NCBI GenBank assembly: GCA_020002185.1
Contig: CM034531.1
Location: 73,089,145 to 73,153,144 of the forward strand
From: Paraescarpia echinospica
Taxonomy: Eukaryota; Annelida; Polychaeta; Sabellida; Siboglinidae
DNA: 64,000 nucleotides
Reading direction: 5' to 3'
A model generated the notes under the pieces. It worked only from the letters and a program-made list of their open reading frames with translations. It was not told the origin of the DNA and did not search any database. Positions within the stretch are counted from its first letter, which is position 1, and every line of letters begins with the position of its first letter. Positions 35,626 to 46,500 of this stretch are shown here, piece by piece. The translations under genes were made by a program, and so were the position numbers.

Positions 35626-35745
35626 ATGGATCGATATATAGATAGATGGACAGATATATATATATATATGTTTATGTACATATATACGTATATATAGATA
35701 TATGTATATATATATATATATATTGATAGATATATATATGTATTT
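35626..35745. repeat. (GATA)n / (TA)n array, tail of the LINE at 35746-37325
   Basis: GATAGATGGATCGATATATAG-type units and TA runs. The array lies at the 3' side of a minus-strand LINE 3' UTR and breaks the gypsy integrase. It is therefore best read as the expanded microsatellite tail of that LINE, marking its insertion point. Confidence 0.75.
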
Positions 35746-37325
35746 AGTTTCCCAATATTGTACAGTACAAAGTAGTAATACAATTAAAACATACATATAA
35801 ACCTATAATGTAACTATGTAACGCAATAGTTATTTAGATTACGCTTGTACAATATTTGGTGAAAAAGACACCTATTAAGACTAAAAAATAGTCGCTATCA
35901 TAGGGGTCACCTTGGGGTTTGGTAATTGTCTATATTTTATAGAATTCGTAAGTTATTGTATTCCATTGACGCACCATTGCCCAATCCTATTTAGATGATT
36001 GTATATTCATGTGTGTTTTTATTAATGTTTGTATCTTCACGCGTGTAGTAAGTAGTGAATGTGTGGGTACAATGTAATATGTTTATGGCAGTACGTGTTA
36101 CTGGGATGGGCAATTTACGACTGTACACGTGTTTGTATCCTTGTATGATATTATGTTTTACATAATGAATAAATCCTTGTAGGCTGTGTGGGGTTATCTT
36201 TTGTTTAATTATATCAGAGTTATTGTTTTTTGTGCGTGGTAGACTATATCTAAGGCTTCTTTTTACAAATTCGTGTTGTATTGTATATATATATATTATG
36301 TCATGTTGTCGTGTGAAATGTTCTCTATTATCTGCTAGTTTTGAAAGTAGGCGGGTAATGTTATATGCTTGTATTTATAGTAAAATTGTGATATATGTAT
36401 ACTAAGTAGGTCTTCAATCTTTAAATTCGAGACACGTTTAAATGTTGGTTCCGTGTGGGAGTTATATTTACCTAAATATATTGTTCTTACAGCTTTATTT
36501 TGCAGTTTGTTTATTCGATTACATTTGTATCCCCAGATCATTAGACAGTAGTTAATGTGAGGCAATATAGTGAATTGTATTGTGTAAGTTTGACTCTAAT
36601 TGGTATAACATGCTTCAATGTATTTATTACACCAATTGTTCTAGAACATATATTTTCTATTTTATCAATATGTTTATTCCAGTTTAAATACGAGTCTAAT
36701 CTAAGGCCCAGAAACTTAAACTGTTTAACTATCTCAATATTTATACCATCAATTGTTAGTGTTATTTCTTCGATTCTTTTAATAGGCATTTGAAAAATCA
36801 TATATCTAGTTTCTTAAGAAGAATGCTGTGAGTGCCATGCACTGTAAAACAAAGCAACGAAGTCATCCTTAGGCCAGACAAATCTAAAAGAAAGATCATC
36901 TACAAAGTTAGAACACAACAAGCACGATCTTTAGGCCATGTCATGAGAAAGAAAAAAATAGAACATGTAGTAACAACAGGAAAGATAGAAGGAAAAAGAT
37001 CCAGAGGACGACACAGAATAAAAATAATAGATAGTCTCTCAACATGGTGTGGATGGACCACAACAGAATTGCCACAAACTACACACGACCGTGCGATTTG
37101 GAGGGCCATGATCGCCAACGCCTGTGACAGACATGGCACATAGAAGAAGAAGATATTTAGTTTTATTAATATTTAATGATAATTTATTTAGTTTTAACCA
37201 TGTATCTATTTTATGAAGTTCTTTATTGATCAAATATTCAGTATTAATTGTGTTTGTGTCATCTGTGAAGGATCCAGTTGTACTTGTTGTCATCAGCATA
37301 AGTTAAGAACTGAAATATACTACTG
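35746..37325 (-). pseudogene. LINE fragment R1: end of RT, C-terminal tail and 3' UTR, itself interrupted
   Basis: Minus-strand coding starts at about 37325 with FLTYADDNK (the RT active-site YADD), then a shift, then INTEYLINKELHKIDTWLKL and SLNINKTKY. The frame is interrupted at 37152 by an inserted fragment and resumes at 36812 with RYMIFQMPIKR, QFKFLGLRLDSYLNWNKHID and the C-terminal tail (HINYCLMIWG, KLQNKAVRTI, YNSHTEPTFKR) to a stop at 36335. The 3' UTR continues to 35746, and part of it matches 33270-33480 and 37606-37925. Stops and frameshifts are present and everything upstream of YADD is lost. The protein tail resembles the fragment at 11825-12480. Confidence 0.75.
36813..37152 (+). 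mobile_element. 340-bp 3' fragment of a second LINE, with 11-bp target-site duplication
   Basis: Plus-strand insertion into the RT domain of the minus-strand LINE R1. It encodes SLGHVMRKKKIEHVVTTGKI, EGKRSRGRHRIKIIDSL and WRAMIANACDRHGT. This is the C-terminal tail common to many endonuclease-type LINE proteins, and its ~100-codon frame is open up to TAG at 37141. It ends in a (GAA)n tail (37142-37152). The flanks are ATATCTAGTTT (36802-36812) and ATATTTAGTTT (37153-37163), an 11-bp duplication with one mismatch. Removing the insert rejoins the interrupted RT frame. This is a classic 5'-truncated LINE insertion. Confidence 0.8.
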
Positions 37326-37420
37326 GCTTTAAATAGATAGATATATAGATAGATAGATATATATATATAGATTGATAGATATATAGATTGACAGATAAAT
37401 AGATAGATAGATAGACACAC

Positions 37421-37491
<71 letters not shown>

Positions 37492-37539
37492 TATAGATTG
37501 ATAGATATATAGATTGACAGATAAATCGATAGATATATA

Positions 37540-37602
<63 letters not shown>

Positions 37603-37605
37603 GTG
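37326..37605. repeat. (GATA)n / (TA)n array, tail of LINE 3' UTR copy R2
   Basis: About 280 bases of ATAGATAG, TATATATA and a repeated ATAGATTGACAGATAAAT module (near 37385 and 37510). It directly precedes the 3' UTR copy at 37606-37925 in the same arrangement as 35626-35745. The Ile/Tyr-rich frames are artefacts. Confidence 0.85.
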
Positions 37606-37925
37606 TATTTTTTCCAGTATTGTTCAACATGTAATATAAACTAGTAATACAAATAAAGCATATAATCGTAACTATATAACGCAGAAGTTATGACAATTAT
37701 GGTTGTACAATACAATGGTATAGGAGACTCATATTAAGACTAACACTAGTCGCTATCATTGGGGCCACCTTGGGGTTTGGAAATTGTCTACCTTTTGTAT
37801 AATATATTAGTTTTTTTTTCGAGTTCCATTGTTCAATCCTATTTAGATGCATATGTACATAATTTATTGTTGTGTACTTTTATTAATGTTTACTTATTTA
37901 CGCAAATAGTAACGACGGTAACACC
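37606..37925 (-). repeat. LINE 3' UTR copy R2
   Basis: It matches 35746-36060: AGTAATACAA, CGTAACTATATAACGCA, AGTCGCTATCATTGGGGCCA, CCTTGGGGTTTGG, ATTCCATTG-type and CAATCCTATTTAGAT segments occur in the same order. The match stops where a GC/GT microsatellite begins at 37938, so it is a 5'-truncated copy. Confidence 0.75.
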
Positions 37926-37937
37926 TACACATGTATA

Positions 37938-37944
37938 CACGCGC

Positions 37945-38012
<68 letters not shown>

Positions 38013-38201
38013 ATGTGTGTATGAGCGTGCGTGCGTGCACGCGTGTGTGCGTGCGTGTGCATGTTCGCATGTGTGTATGCAGATGTGTATTTCGGTGCAT
38101 TCGTTTGAATATGTACCTGCGTGTTTGTGTGAGTTGTGTGTAAAACGTACAAATAATCTGAATACATACAAACACGCACGCACGCACACATGCACGAACG
38201 C

Positions 38202-38281
<80 letters not shown>
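37938..38281. repeat. (CG)n-(TG)n and (CA)n arrays in inverted arrangement
   Basis: An alternating CG run (about 37939-37958) passes into a TG run (to about 38010) and GTGCGTGC variants. About 190 bases later come ACGCACGC variants and a long CA run (38199-38280). The two halves are broadly complementary, so the region can fold back. Alternating purine-pyrimidine tracts are also prone to Z-form DNA. The Val-Cys and Thr-His frames on both strands are artefacts. Confidence 0.9.
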
Positions 38282-38282
<1 letters not shown>

Positions 38283-39568
38283 GCATGCATGCACACACTG
38301 ACATGTACCATATATTACATTGCAGCTAGAAATAGTGACGAACAATGACCTCACACACGCGGTCAGTGGAATGGGTGACCTTTGGCATGATTGACATACT
38401 GACCACCATGCGTCAACGCTGCTTATGGTTGATCAGTCCGTCCAGAATAAACGTCATTCGCGGCGACTGTGGTAGACGTCGCCCGATGCCAATAGCTGAT
38501 TACCCTTTTGTGCGACCCCAAACAGCGGACAATCATTGCAGTTGTCACGTGATAAAACATAACGAATGTTTTGTCAGACAATTTGTAGTGATGGTGATTG
38601 ATTAGAGGAAGACTACACACTGTCTCGCCGGGTCTCCAGCTTTCGGTTCCTCAGTGGTAACAGACGCTTTGGCATTGCTGCAATATTGGTTATGAGCAAC
38701 TCCAGTTCTGACCAGTTATATGAGGATACACGCACGCACGAACGCACACACCGACGGACGGCCGCACGCACGCACTCACTCACTCACTCACTCACACACT
38801 CACGCGCGGGCGCACACACATGTATACATATAGAAACATGTTGACCAGACCAAATGACTGAAACAGCACTGTAAAAGTTGTAATTATGTCAGAATTCCTT
38901 GCACTTGCGTGCGATATACTAGATACACATCTGCAGAACAAATCCGAAGTTAGTTTAAAGGTGCTCAATCATTTCGATTTTTGTGCTCCTCACGTGTCAG
39001 ACTAATTTCACGAAACGTAATCGTATCAAGTATTCATTATTGATGTACTGGTTCATTTGTACGTAGGCTTTATTTCGTTTTAGTGAAATTAACAGACAAA
39101 CAATAAAATGATTTTCGGTTAGTCCTAACCGAATATCAAGACACATATCTGAACTTGGATGTGGTCTGAGATAGACCTCTCGTGTAATAGTCACGTGAAC
39201 GGAAATATGCGGCGACATCGGCCTTTGACCCCCACCTTTCGATGCCTGGATTCAGTCAACATTGCGTATTTACGAGTCGCCATTATGACTTTATATTGAT
39301 GGACATGTTATATTATATCAATAGTTAACTATGTGCGAAGTGTCAGTCTCATGCGAAGCACACACCGAATGATAGATGAACTTAAAAATCCACTCCATCG
39401 ACGTTCCGCGACGTTTCATTGACGTTCCATCAATCCATGGCGTTCCATCGCAAATTAATATACAGTAATGTAGATATTATGCCTTCATATTTAATTAAGG
39501 ACATGTTATATTATATAAATATTTAACTATGTATAATATAATACATAATACAACTGTAGCACCCACTG
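38282..39568. other. Intergenic, with a CA-rich tract at 38730-38825
   Basis: No gene is supported. 38730-38825 is an ACGC/CACT/CACA-type low-complexity stretch. At 38954-38971 the 18-mer TTTAAAGGTGCTCAATCA occurs, and its reverse complement lies 7.7 kb away at 46680-46697. Confidence 0.4.
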
Positions 39569-39988
39569 GACATTTACACTTTACTCTCAATCACTGACTG
39601 ACACTGGCTGGACATTCACACTTTACCCTCAATCACTGACTGACACTGGCTGGACATTCACACTTTACCCTCAATCACTGACTGGCACTGGCTGGACATT
39701 CACACTTTACCCTCAATCACTGACTGACACTGGCTGGACAATCACACTTTACTCTCAATCACTGACTGACACTGGCTGGAAATTCACACTTTACTCTCAA
39801 TCACTGACTGACACTGGCTGGACATTCACACTTTACTCTCAATTACTGACTGACACTGGCTGGACATTCACACTTTACCCTCAATCACTGACTGACACTG
39901 GCTGGACATTCACACTTTACTCTCAATCACTGACTGACACTGGCTGGACATTCACACTTTACTCTCAATCACTGACTGACACTAGCTG
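39569..39988. repeat. 42-bp tandem array, ten copies
   Basis: Ten copies of GACATTCACACTTTACCCTC followed by AATCACTGACTGACACTGGC and TG start at 39569, 39611, 39653 and so on. Copies vary at a few positions (CCC or CTC, CAATTAC, GGCACTGG). The period is a multiple of three, but stops occur in the frames I checked, so it is unlikely to code. Confidence 0.95.
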
Positions 39989-40800
39989 GACATATGAGAC
40001 TAATAAAATAATCGAATGCCTAAAATAATTGCCTGGATCTAACTATAAGTACCTGCTTTCTTGGATGTCAGTTGAAACTTGAGTCACTGGCTGCTTGTAA
40101 TGTGCACTTTGATCATCAAAGCTAGTTACATTTACTGACAGCAGATCAGTGACAATCACCTCAGGAATCACATAATACCCAGTAAAACACAGCTACCAAT
40201 TGATCTTTACCCATGCCTACTCAATAGCAGTATGAGTCTATGAGTTTGACTACCATGTTTTGTATGATATAAATATATATTTACTTGCCTTCAGCAATGT
40301 AGAATACAAAATAACACTTCCTTACTGTTTGTCCGTGTGTGATGTAGGCCTACAACATTGAATGCTGATTGTAATAACATATAAATTTAATAATCTTGTA
40401 TTATGTAAATTTAAAGAGTAGTAATAATTTATGATTTCTGTAGAGAATGCTAAACATTTATATGTATATTGTGACCGTAATAGTCTACATATGTTACCAG
40501 GGGGTAAACGACCCAAACTGCATGTAGTATGTGTAGAAGTATGTATATAAAGAAAAGTTTATAAGTTACATCTCTGAAAAGTGTAGAATATGTATAACAC
40601 ATTGATAGAGATCTTCTAGGCCTCTGTGCTAACCTTAGTTTGATAGGGAGCAAGGAAACAAGTACACTGGGTGTATGAACATAGGAGGAAAATTTATTTG
40701 ATTATTTCTGAAAGTTATTTAAATAGCCTGGATATTATTTTGACGTGTTAAACTACGCTGTCCATTTTGAGGGGTAGTAGTACTATTAAAAAATGTCAAA
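39989..40800. other. Intergenic, AT-rich
   Basis: No supported gene. Confidence 0.4.
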
Positions 40801-41110
40801 TTTAACCAATTTTGACCATTCCACTTGATGCCTTCACTTGAGTTTCACGACAAATATATGCAAATGACGTCCACACCAATCCAGCCACCGCAGACAACAA
40901 CCGCTGCATTGGCTCTATCGAGTATCGGTGGTCGCAGTAAAACCAGCTCACTGTCAGGTATTCAGTCTTTTCCCGAGGCTGGGTGCAGCTCTGAACCATT
41001 ACAACCAATGTCAGTTTAAGTAATGGTATTAATGTACTGTTATGTTCTGGTTTGACCAGTCTAATGTGTGTACAATTATTCCATCTTTGTATGATAGGGT
41101 GGTTGTCAAA
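40801..41110 (+). other. Exon-like segment, duplicate 1
   Basis: The plus-strand frame from 40852 reads MQMTSTPIQPPQ, then ALALSSIGGRSKTSSLSGI and QSFPEAGCSSEPL. The same frame is conserved at the protein level in duplicate 2 (42130-42303), with most changes conservative. That suggests a duplicated coding exon of unknown Ser-rich protein, or a pseudogene pair. In this copy no clear GT donor follows the conserved block and the frame closes at 41017-41019. The similarity continues downstream as ...TTTGACCAGTCTAATGTG... I do not recognise the protein. Confidence 0.4.
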
Positions 41111-41431
41111 CTGTCAACTACATAGCACATTTCATTTGCAGATCATTTTTTTAAACTTAATTTTCTTTTTATTTAATTTGGAATGTTTGTATTGCAAACA
41201 TAAATGTGTATATACAATGCAAGTAAATATACGTGACACAATATAGCCAAGCCTCAGTGATTGTCATTTCATAATAATTATGCTTATGCTGGCGCACAGA
41301 TCTGCTAAAGGCTGCAACTGCTTTAATGTTAATGTTACGTCACATGACATTTTATCTCTATAATCACCTGCTGGCTTGCACAGCACAAGATGCTTATGTT
41401 CAGTTACTGATTTGTATCTTTGAATGTATAT

Positions 41432-41470
<39 letters not shown>

Positions 41471-42129
41471 CAGAAATTAAAATAACTTAATTTAACCTGT
41501 TTAAACATACAATGTGTGGAATTATTTTAATAATACGTAAGGTTGGGGAGACTCTTAATAAGACATATGATATAATGTTGCTAGTACTATCAGTGAAAAA
41601 TTGCAAAACTTGTTATTTATTTTATATTTTTTTAATAAAATTACTTTGTGACTTTATTTCCTGTGACCTTCTTTCCAGCCCACCTATGTTCTACCTGCAC
41701 TTACAGGTAGTTAGTTATGCTGGCAATTGGATGGTGCACAATCCATATTGTTTCACATTGTTGGCTATGACATTTGTAAATTGTCTATTTGTTTGTTATA
41801 TACTACAATTTTACAATATATACAATAATAACTTTGCCACTCTCATATCATTTATTGTAATTTTTGTACAACTGGGCAAATGACCTTTTCACACTTGAGT
41901 GCTGGGCAAATGACCATTGGGCAAATTATTGTGCAAAATATTTTTACCTATTAATGAAATTAAAACGTTTACTTTACAAGTTACACACCACATGTACACA
42001 CACATATATTTACATATACATACATATATCATATTATATAATATTATATATATTTACGTGTAGTAGTGCTGTCAAACCATGTTCACCTTCACAAATAATC
42101 CGACTCATTCCATATTCCAATTCATGACT
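41111..42129. other. AT-rich spacer between the duplicated segments
   Basis: Contains a (GT)n run (41437-41470) and an open frame of 123 codons at 41512-41883 rich in Leu, Phe, Cys and Tyr. The frame's composition is explained by AT-rich DNA and I do not accept it as a gene. The phrase GGGCAAATGACC occurs twice near 41874-41915. Confidence 0.4.
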
Positions 42130-42557
42130 TTGTTTGACAGCTTCAACACAAAGGCGTGAACTACCTCGACACCACTGCAGCCATCACATATGACAAGATC
42201 TGTGGTGGCTCTATCGAGCATCAGCCGTCATAGCAAAGGCAGCTCATTGTCAGGTGTCCAGTCACTTGCTGAGGCTGGATGCAGTTCAGGACAGTTAGTA
42301 AACGTAAGTATTAATTGCTGCTGGTATGCAAACGTGATATATACAGCTGTATATATATATATACATAAATCATTGCATAACATTTGGAAGATATGCAAAC
42401 ATATGTGTTTGGTTGTTTTTACAATTATGTTTTATTCTGACCAATCTTATTTGGGTACAGTTACACCATCTTTGAAAATGTTTCAACAGCACCCCCTCCC
42501 CCCACCCCCCGTCTTTCCGATATCACCACTCCAGCCGAGACAGCAGAGCGGCTGAAG
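42130..42557 (+). other. Exon-like segment, duplicate 2, with possible splice to a proline-rich end
   Basis: The frame TTSTPLQPSHM, VVALSSISRHSKGSSLSG and VQSLAEAGCSSGQLVN (about 42157-42303) aligns with duplicate 1 and is followed by a strong donor, AACGTAAGT at 42301-42309. An acceptor-like TTTCAACAG at about 42481-42489 could join it in frame to a short proline-rich end (HPLPPPPVFPISPLQ...) that stops at 42555. An in-frame TGA lies just upstream of the conserved block, so an upstream exon would have to join after it. It could be the end of an unrecognised gene or a decayed copy. Evidence is limited to two-copy conservation and the splice signals. Confidence 0.35.
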
Positions 42558-43427
42558 TTATAGTTATAGCGGCTCGAAAGCGAAAAAATTTAGACTACTC
42601 CATTTGGTTCAGTCGCCGATGGAGGTTTTTGTGCCCCCAGACTCCATCCACCCTTGTATGTGATAGTTTTGGTTGTCTGCATTAGGATTTTGCAGTAATG
42701 GGTTTCCTCGTTAAATTGCATATTGTTGTTAGAAATGCATGTGAATTAAAGTAAAGACAATGTAAATTAAAAACATTTTATTGAAACTAGTTGATGAGAT
42801 CATGACTACAAAATTATGAAAAGCACAATACAACTACAGGTACAATCATTGCACTTGATGTGTATAATGTAATAATTTTTAATATCACATACACATAAAA
42901 TGCAAAGCAACAATAGAAAAAAAAATTAGGAAGAGGTTGAAAAAATGTCAGGTACATATAACAAAACAGTTACTTTTATCACAATTCTTTGTTACAAAAA
43001 AACAACACTACACATGTGATATCAAATGCTAGTTATATGTTTACAACTCAAAAAATTAGTGACTAAACAATTATGGGTATTTAACAACAAATTTATATAT
43101 TTAATGCCCATAAAATGTAAACCAATGAGAACAAATTACTTAGGACGATGTTTATTTGAACAAATTTAATATGTACATATAAAATAAAAATGATATTATA
43201 TATATTATGATTTTTTGTTAAAAAACATCAATAGGTTATAAAATTAAAAACTGTCGTAGTATGTGCAATGCTTGGTATGTTTACAACTCGCAAAAAATAA
43301 TGACTAGACTAGACAGGGTCATCGCCATGTGACTGAGAATTACATGTACAATCGCTACATGCTACATTGCTCCAATTTACTCAGCTGTATGAAGAGTACC
43401 GGCTACAGACGGTGGATATTTTTGTAT
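42558..43427. other. AT-rich intergenic sequence
   Basis: Nothing supported. Confidence 0.4.
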
Positions 43428-43595
43428 GAATAATCTTCGCATATTAATTTCAGTGTGGCTGAATTCTTCCCATATAAGTCAAGATGGTGTTTTAAATTTA
43501 ACAGGTCTGCCAGGGAGTAAAGTTTAAAGCGCTTTGAGTAATCCCGAGGACTGGATACTGCACCATATCAGAACTAAACTTATCCAAGTGTTGTT
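43428..43595 (+). mobile_element. SINE, body and tail copy (plus strand)
   Basis: AGTGTGGCTGAATTCTTCCC, AGTCAAGATGGTGTT, GGTCTGCCAGGGAGTAAAGT, TAAAGCGCTTTGAG and AGGACTGGATACTG follow the order seen in the minus-strand copies at 23596 and 25256. The tRNA-like head is not recognisable, so this is 5'-truncated or diverged. Confidence 0.75.
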
Positions 43596-46500
43596 TAATT
43601 ATCATGCAAAATGAAAATTAATGTAAATTATTTGTGAAAATTTAAAACAGTGATAAAAAAGAATAATTTAGAAAAATGATGCATGGCATGACAAATATAT
43701 AACAGTCCTCGTGATACATAGAGAATTTAAACAAGTAAAATGCTGCTGTCAGTGTATCAACAGATTGTTGTTGAAAAATGTGAAAAGGCTTTCAATACCA
43801 TTACTTCCTCACAAACTTGTGCCTGGTGTATGTTGCAAGAACTCAGCTGGCTGCCACTGACTATCAGCAACACAAAGACAATGAAACCCTACCAATCGTA
43901 ACAATTCTGGATAATTAATGTATTTTTTCATGGACACTGCTAAAAGTTATAGTTGAATTGAATACAAATACCTTGTATTATTGACTTTTGATAAATGTGT
44001 CGTCACATATAAAAAATATCATACATGTCAGAGCCATCCTAATTGTCACTTTGTCTCCGGTATAGGTAGATGCAGACGTACAGCAAAATGTCAGGAAGCT
44101 GGTATGCAGTACCATCAAAGACAGGGAAAACATACAGTGATGTCATCGATATCTAAACCGATGCAGTTCACCGAAGAATGCTCGACACAGAACCTGTGTG
44201 ACAGCATCGAAAAGTGTAGCCCCTGGCATCCACCGTTCCATCACCAACTACAGAGCTAGTCAGGCGTCATCACATTCTTATGTCGAGCAACCTGCATTCT
44301 ACATTGGTTTCCAGTCAGTCAAGCTAACTGACTGACCTGGAAGCCAGTGTACACCCCATCGGTACTGGGGAATCTGTCACGGATTCAACACGACACAATT
44401 GGGATCACTCGGTGGACATTCATATGACAAACTGTTAATATGCAGCATGTTGCATGGCTGTAGAATCTTGTCCGAGATCCTGGACAAATACAACTGCCCA
44501 GTATGCCATATTAACTTGCAGAGCTACTGGTACTAAGCACACTAGTTCAATTTCCTGTAAAAAAAGCATATATTCAGTAAACAAAAACAGGCATCATAGT
44601 AGTGTTGGGAGTAAAGAAATATGGAGTGTTCATTGTCATAATCAGTATAAAATAATGTTTCATGTGTGACCTGCAGCATTTCACAAGAAAAAAGCAGCAA
44701 GAAATGTGCTACTACAGCTGCATCTATACATGTTGATATCTTAGGAACAGTCAGTGTTTACTAGGGTTGTTCTGGGGAAGGGTAACTTGATACAGCATGC
44801 AGACATTAGTGGAATATGCAATTTCTCAAAACGGTGAACAATTTTAACTATATTTCTTTACTAGGTGTTCATTGTCATTACATGAATTTAAAATTGTTCA
44901 ATTTCATTACAGTGACGCCTGATCTTAGTCAATATTATAGACTGATTTGAATTCTGCTAATCACTAAAGCATCAGTAAAGCGCATTTATATTTTTAGTTT
45001 TGTTTTCAGTATACAAATTCATGTCAGTGTCTGCCATGTGTAACTACTATACATATTCATGTTTGACATTTTAAGCCTGAGGTTGAATGGTCAAGGTGAA
45101 TGTTGGAAATGACAGAATGAGGTGTTATTGTGAAGCTAACAATATATTTTCGTCGTCAAGTATTCAAAGGTTCATAATACGTATGTCTACCTTCTTCAAG
45201 AATGACTAATTTATTTTATAAACTTATTTCAGAGTCATCGCCATATGCTAAATACTGTTTAAAGGTGTATTAATATGTCTGTGTTGATACACTTGTGGGT
45301 ATAATATACAAGTGCAGAAGTCAATCTAGTTTTCCATGCCCAAGATGTTATTATTAAAATGTGTATGAAAACAAATGTGGTATATTGAAATGTGCACATT
45401 AAATTTTTTGGATAACTTATACGTGGTTGATTGTTATAAATTTGAAATTACCTGGATTGATCAAATGTGGGCCTCCCGCAGACTATGTATCCTCACTGTG
45501 TCTGCCTGGCCCGGGTGACCGCCTCTAGCGCCTCCTCTGCCTCCTCTCATTCTCATTCATGGGTTGCAGTGTGGTCTCTATCACAATTCAAGTTACATAT
45601 ATTATTATGTATTCATATATTGCTGTGGTGAGAGTATATACATATATTGGTTAATACATAAGAATAGCCGGCATATGTCAGTTGAAAGGTATCACAGAAT
45701 ACCAATTAATGCATTACATACACTATAGCCAGGTATCAAGGACCACAATGGAGACAAATGCGTGCATTTTCTTGTGTAATCCTTATATATGGTGTTCTCT
45801 AGGTGTATTTATATTTTATGTATTTACACATTTACATTTTTATATTGAATAAAATCATCACCATAATGCTTGTCATATAAAAATCTAAATTATTTTGCAT
45901 AAAATACAATGCAAATCACCAATATTCTGCAGTAATAGTATCAAAAATAAGAGTCACAGAAAAGTTTTAATAATTACGATCACCAACAAAATACTCCCGT
46001 GTTTGACGATCTGTTGCACGAAATTACGGATGCTCCCTGACTAAGTTACTTGGACGATCAACAGGGGCCTGCTGCCAAAGCAATGTTACTTGTCATTTCG
46101 CGTCATCTACTCTCAATATGTATTGTCGGAATAACAGCTTATTAACAACATCCTACGTAACCAAATACAATACATATCAAACATTATGCTCGTTGTCACT
46201 CTCTGACTGAATCTCTGGCTGATATGGTGACTGTCTTAGACTTAGACTTGAGTTAGAACTAGTTAATGTCTTAAACTTAAAGTCAGTCAGAGTGTAGACA
46301 TTCGCAAGTTGCAATTCTCGTTGAATTAATACACGGCTGCGCGTTCTTGTTGCTAACTGCGATAGTGTAATACGTACCTTCGTACAACTACTTTGGAATT
46401 ATAATCTTCATCTTGATACGCTAAAGCACGTGTGTGTTGTTATTGTTTTCGAATGCCTGGGATGCCGATCTCGCGTAAAGCACGTGACCGAAATGACGCA

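Noticed and set aside
41512..41883. Hydrophobic 123-codon frame, possible membrane protein
   Set aside because: Leu/Phe/Tyr/Ile enrichment is expected from AT-rich DNA. There is no homologous copy, no promoter and no conserved motif.
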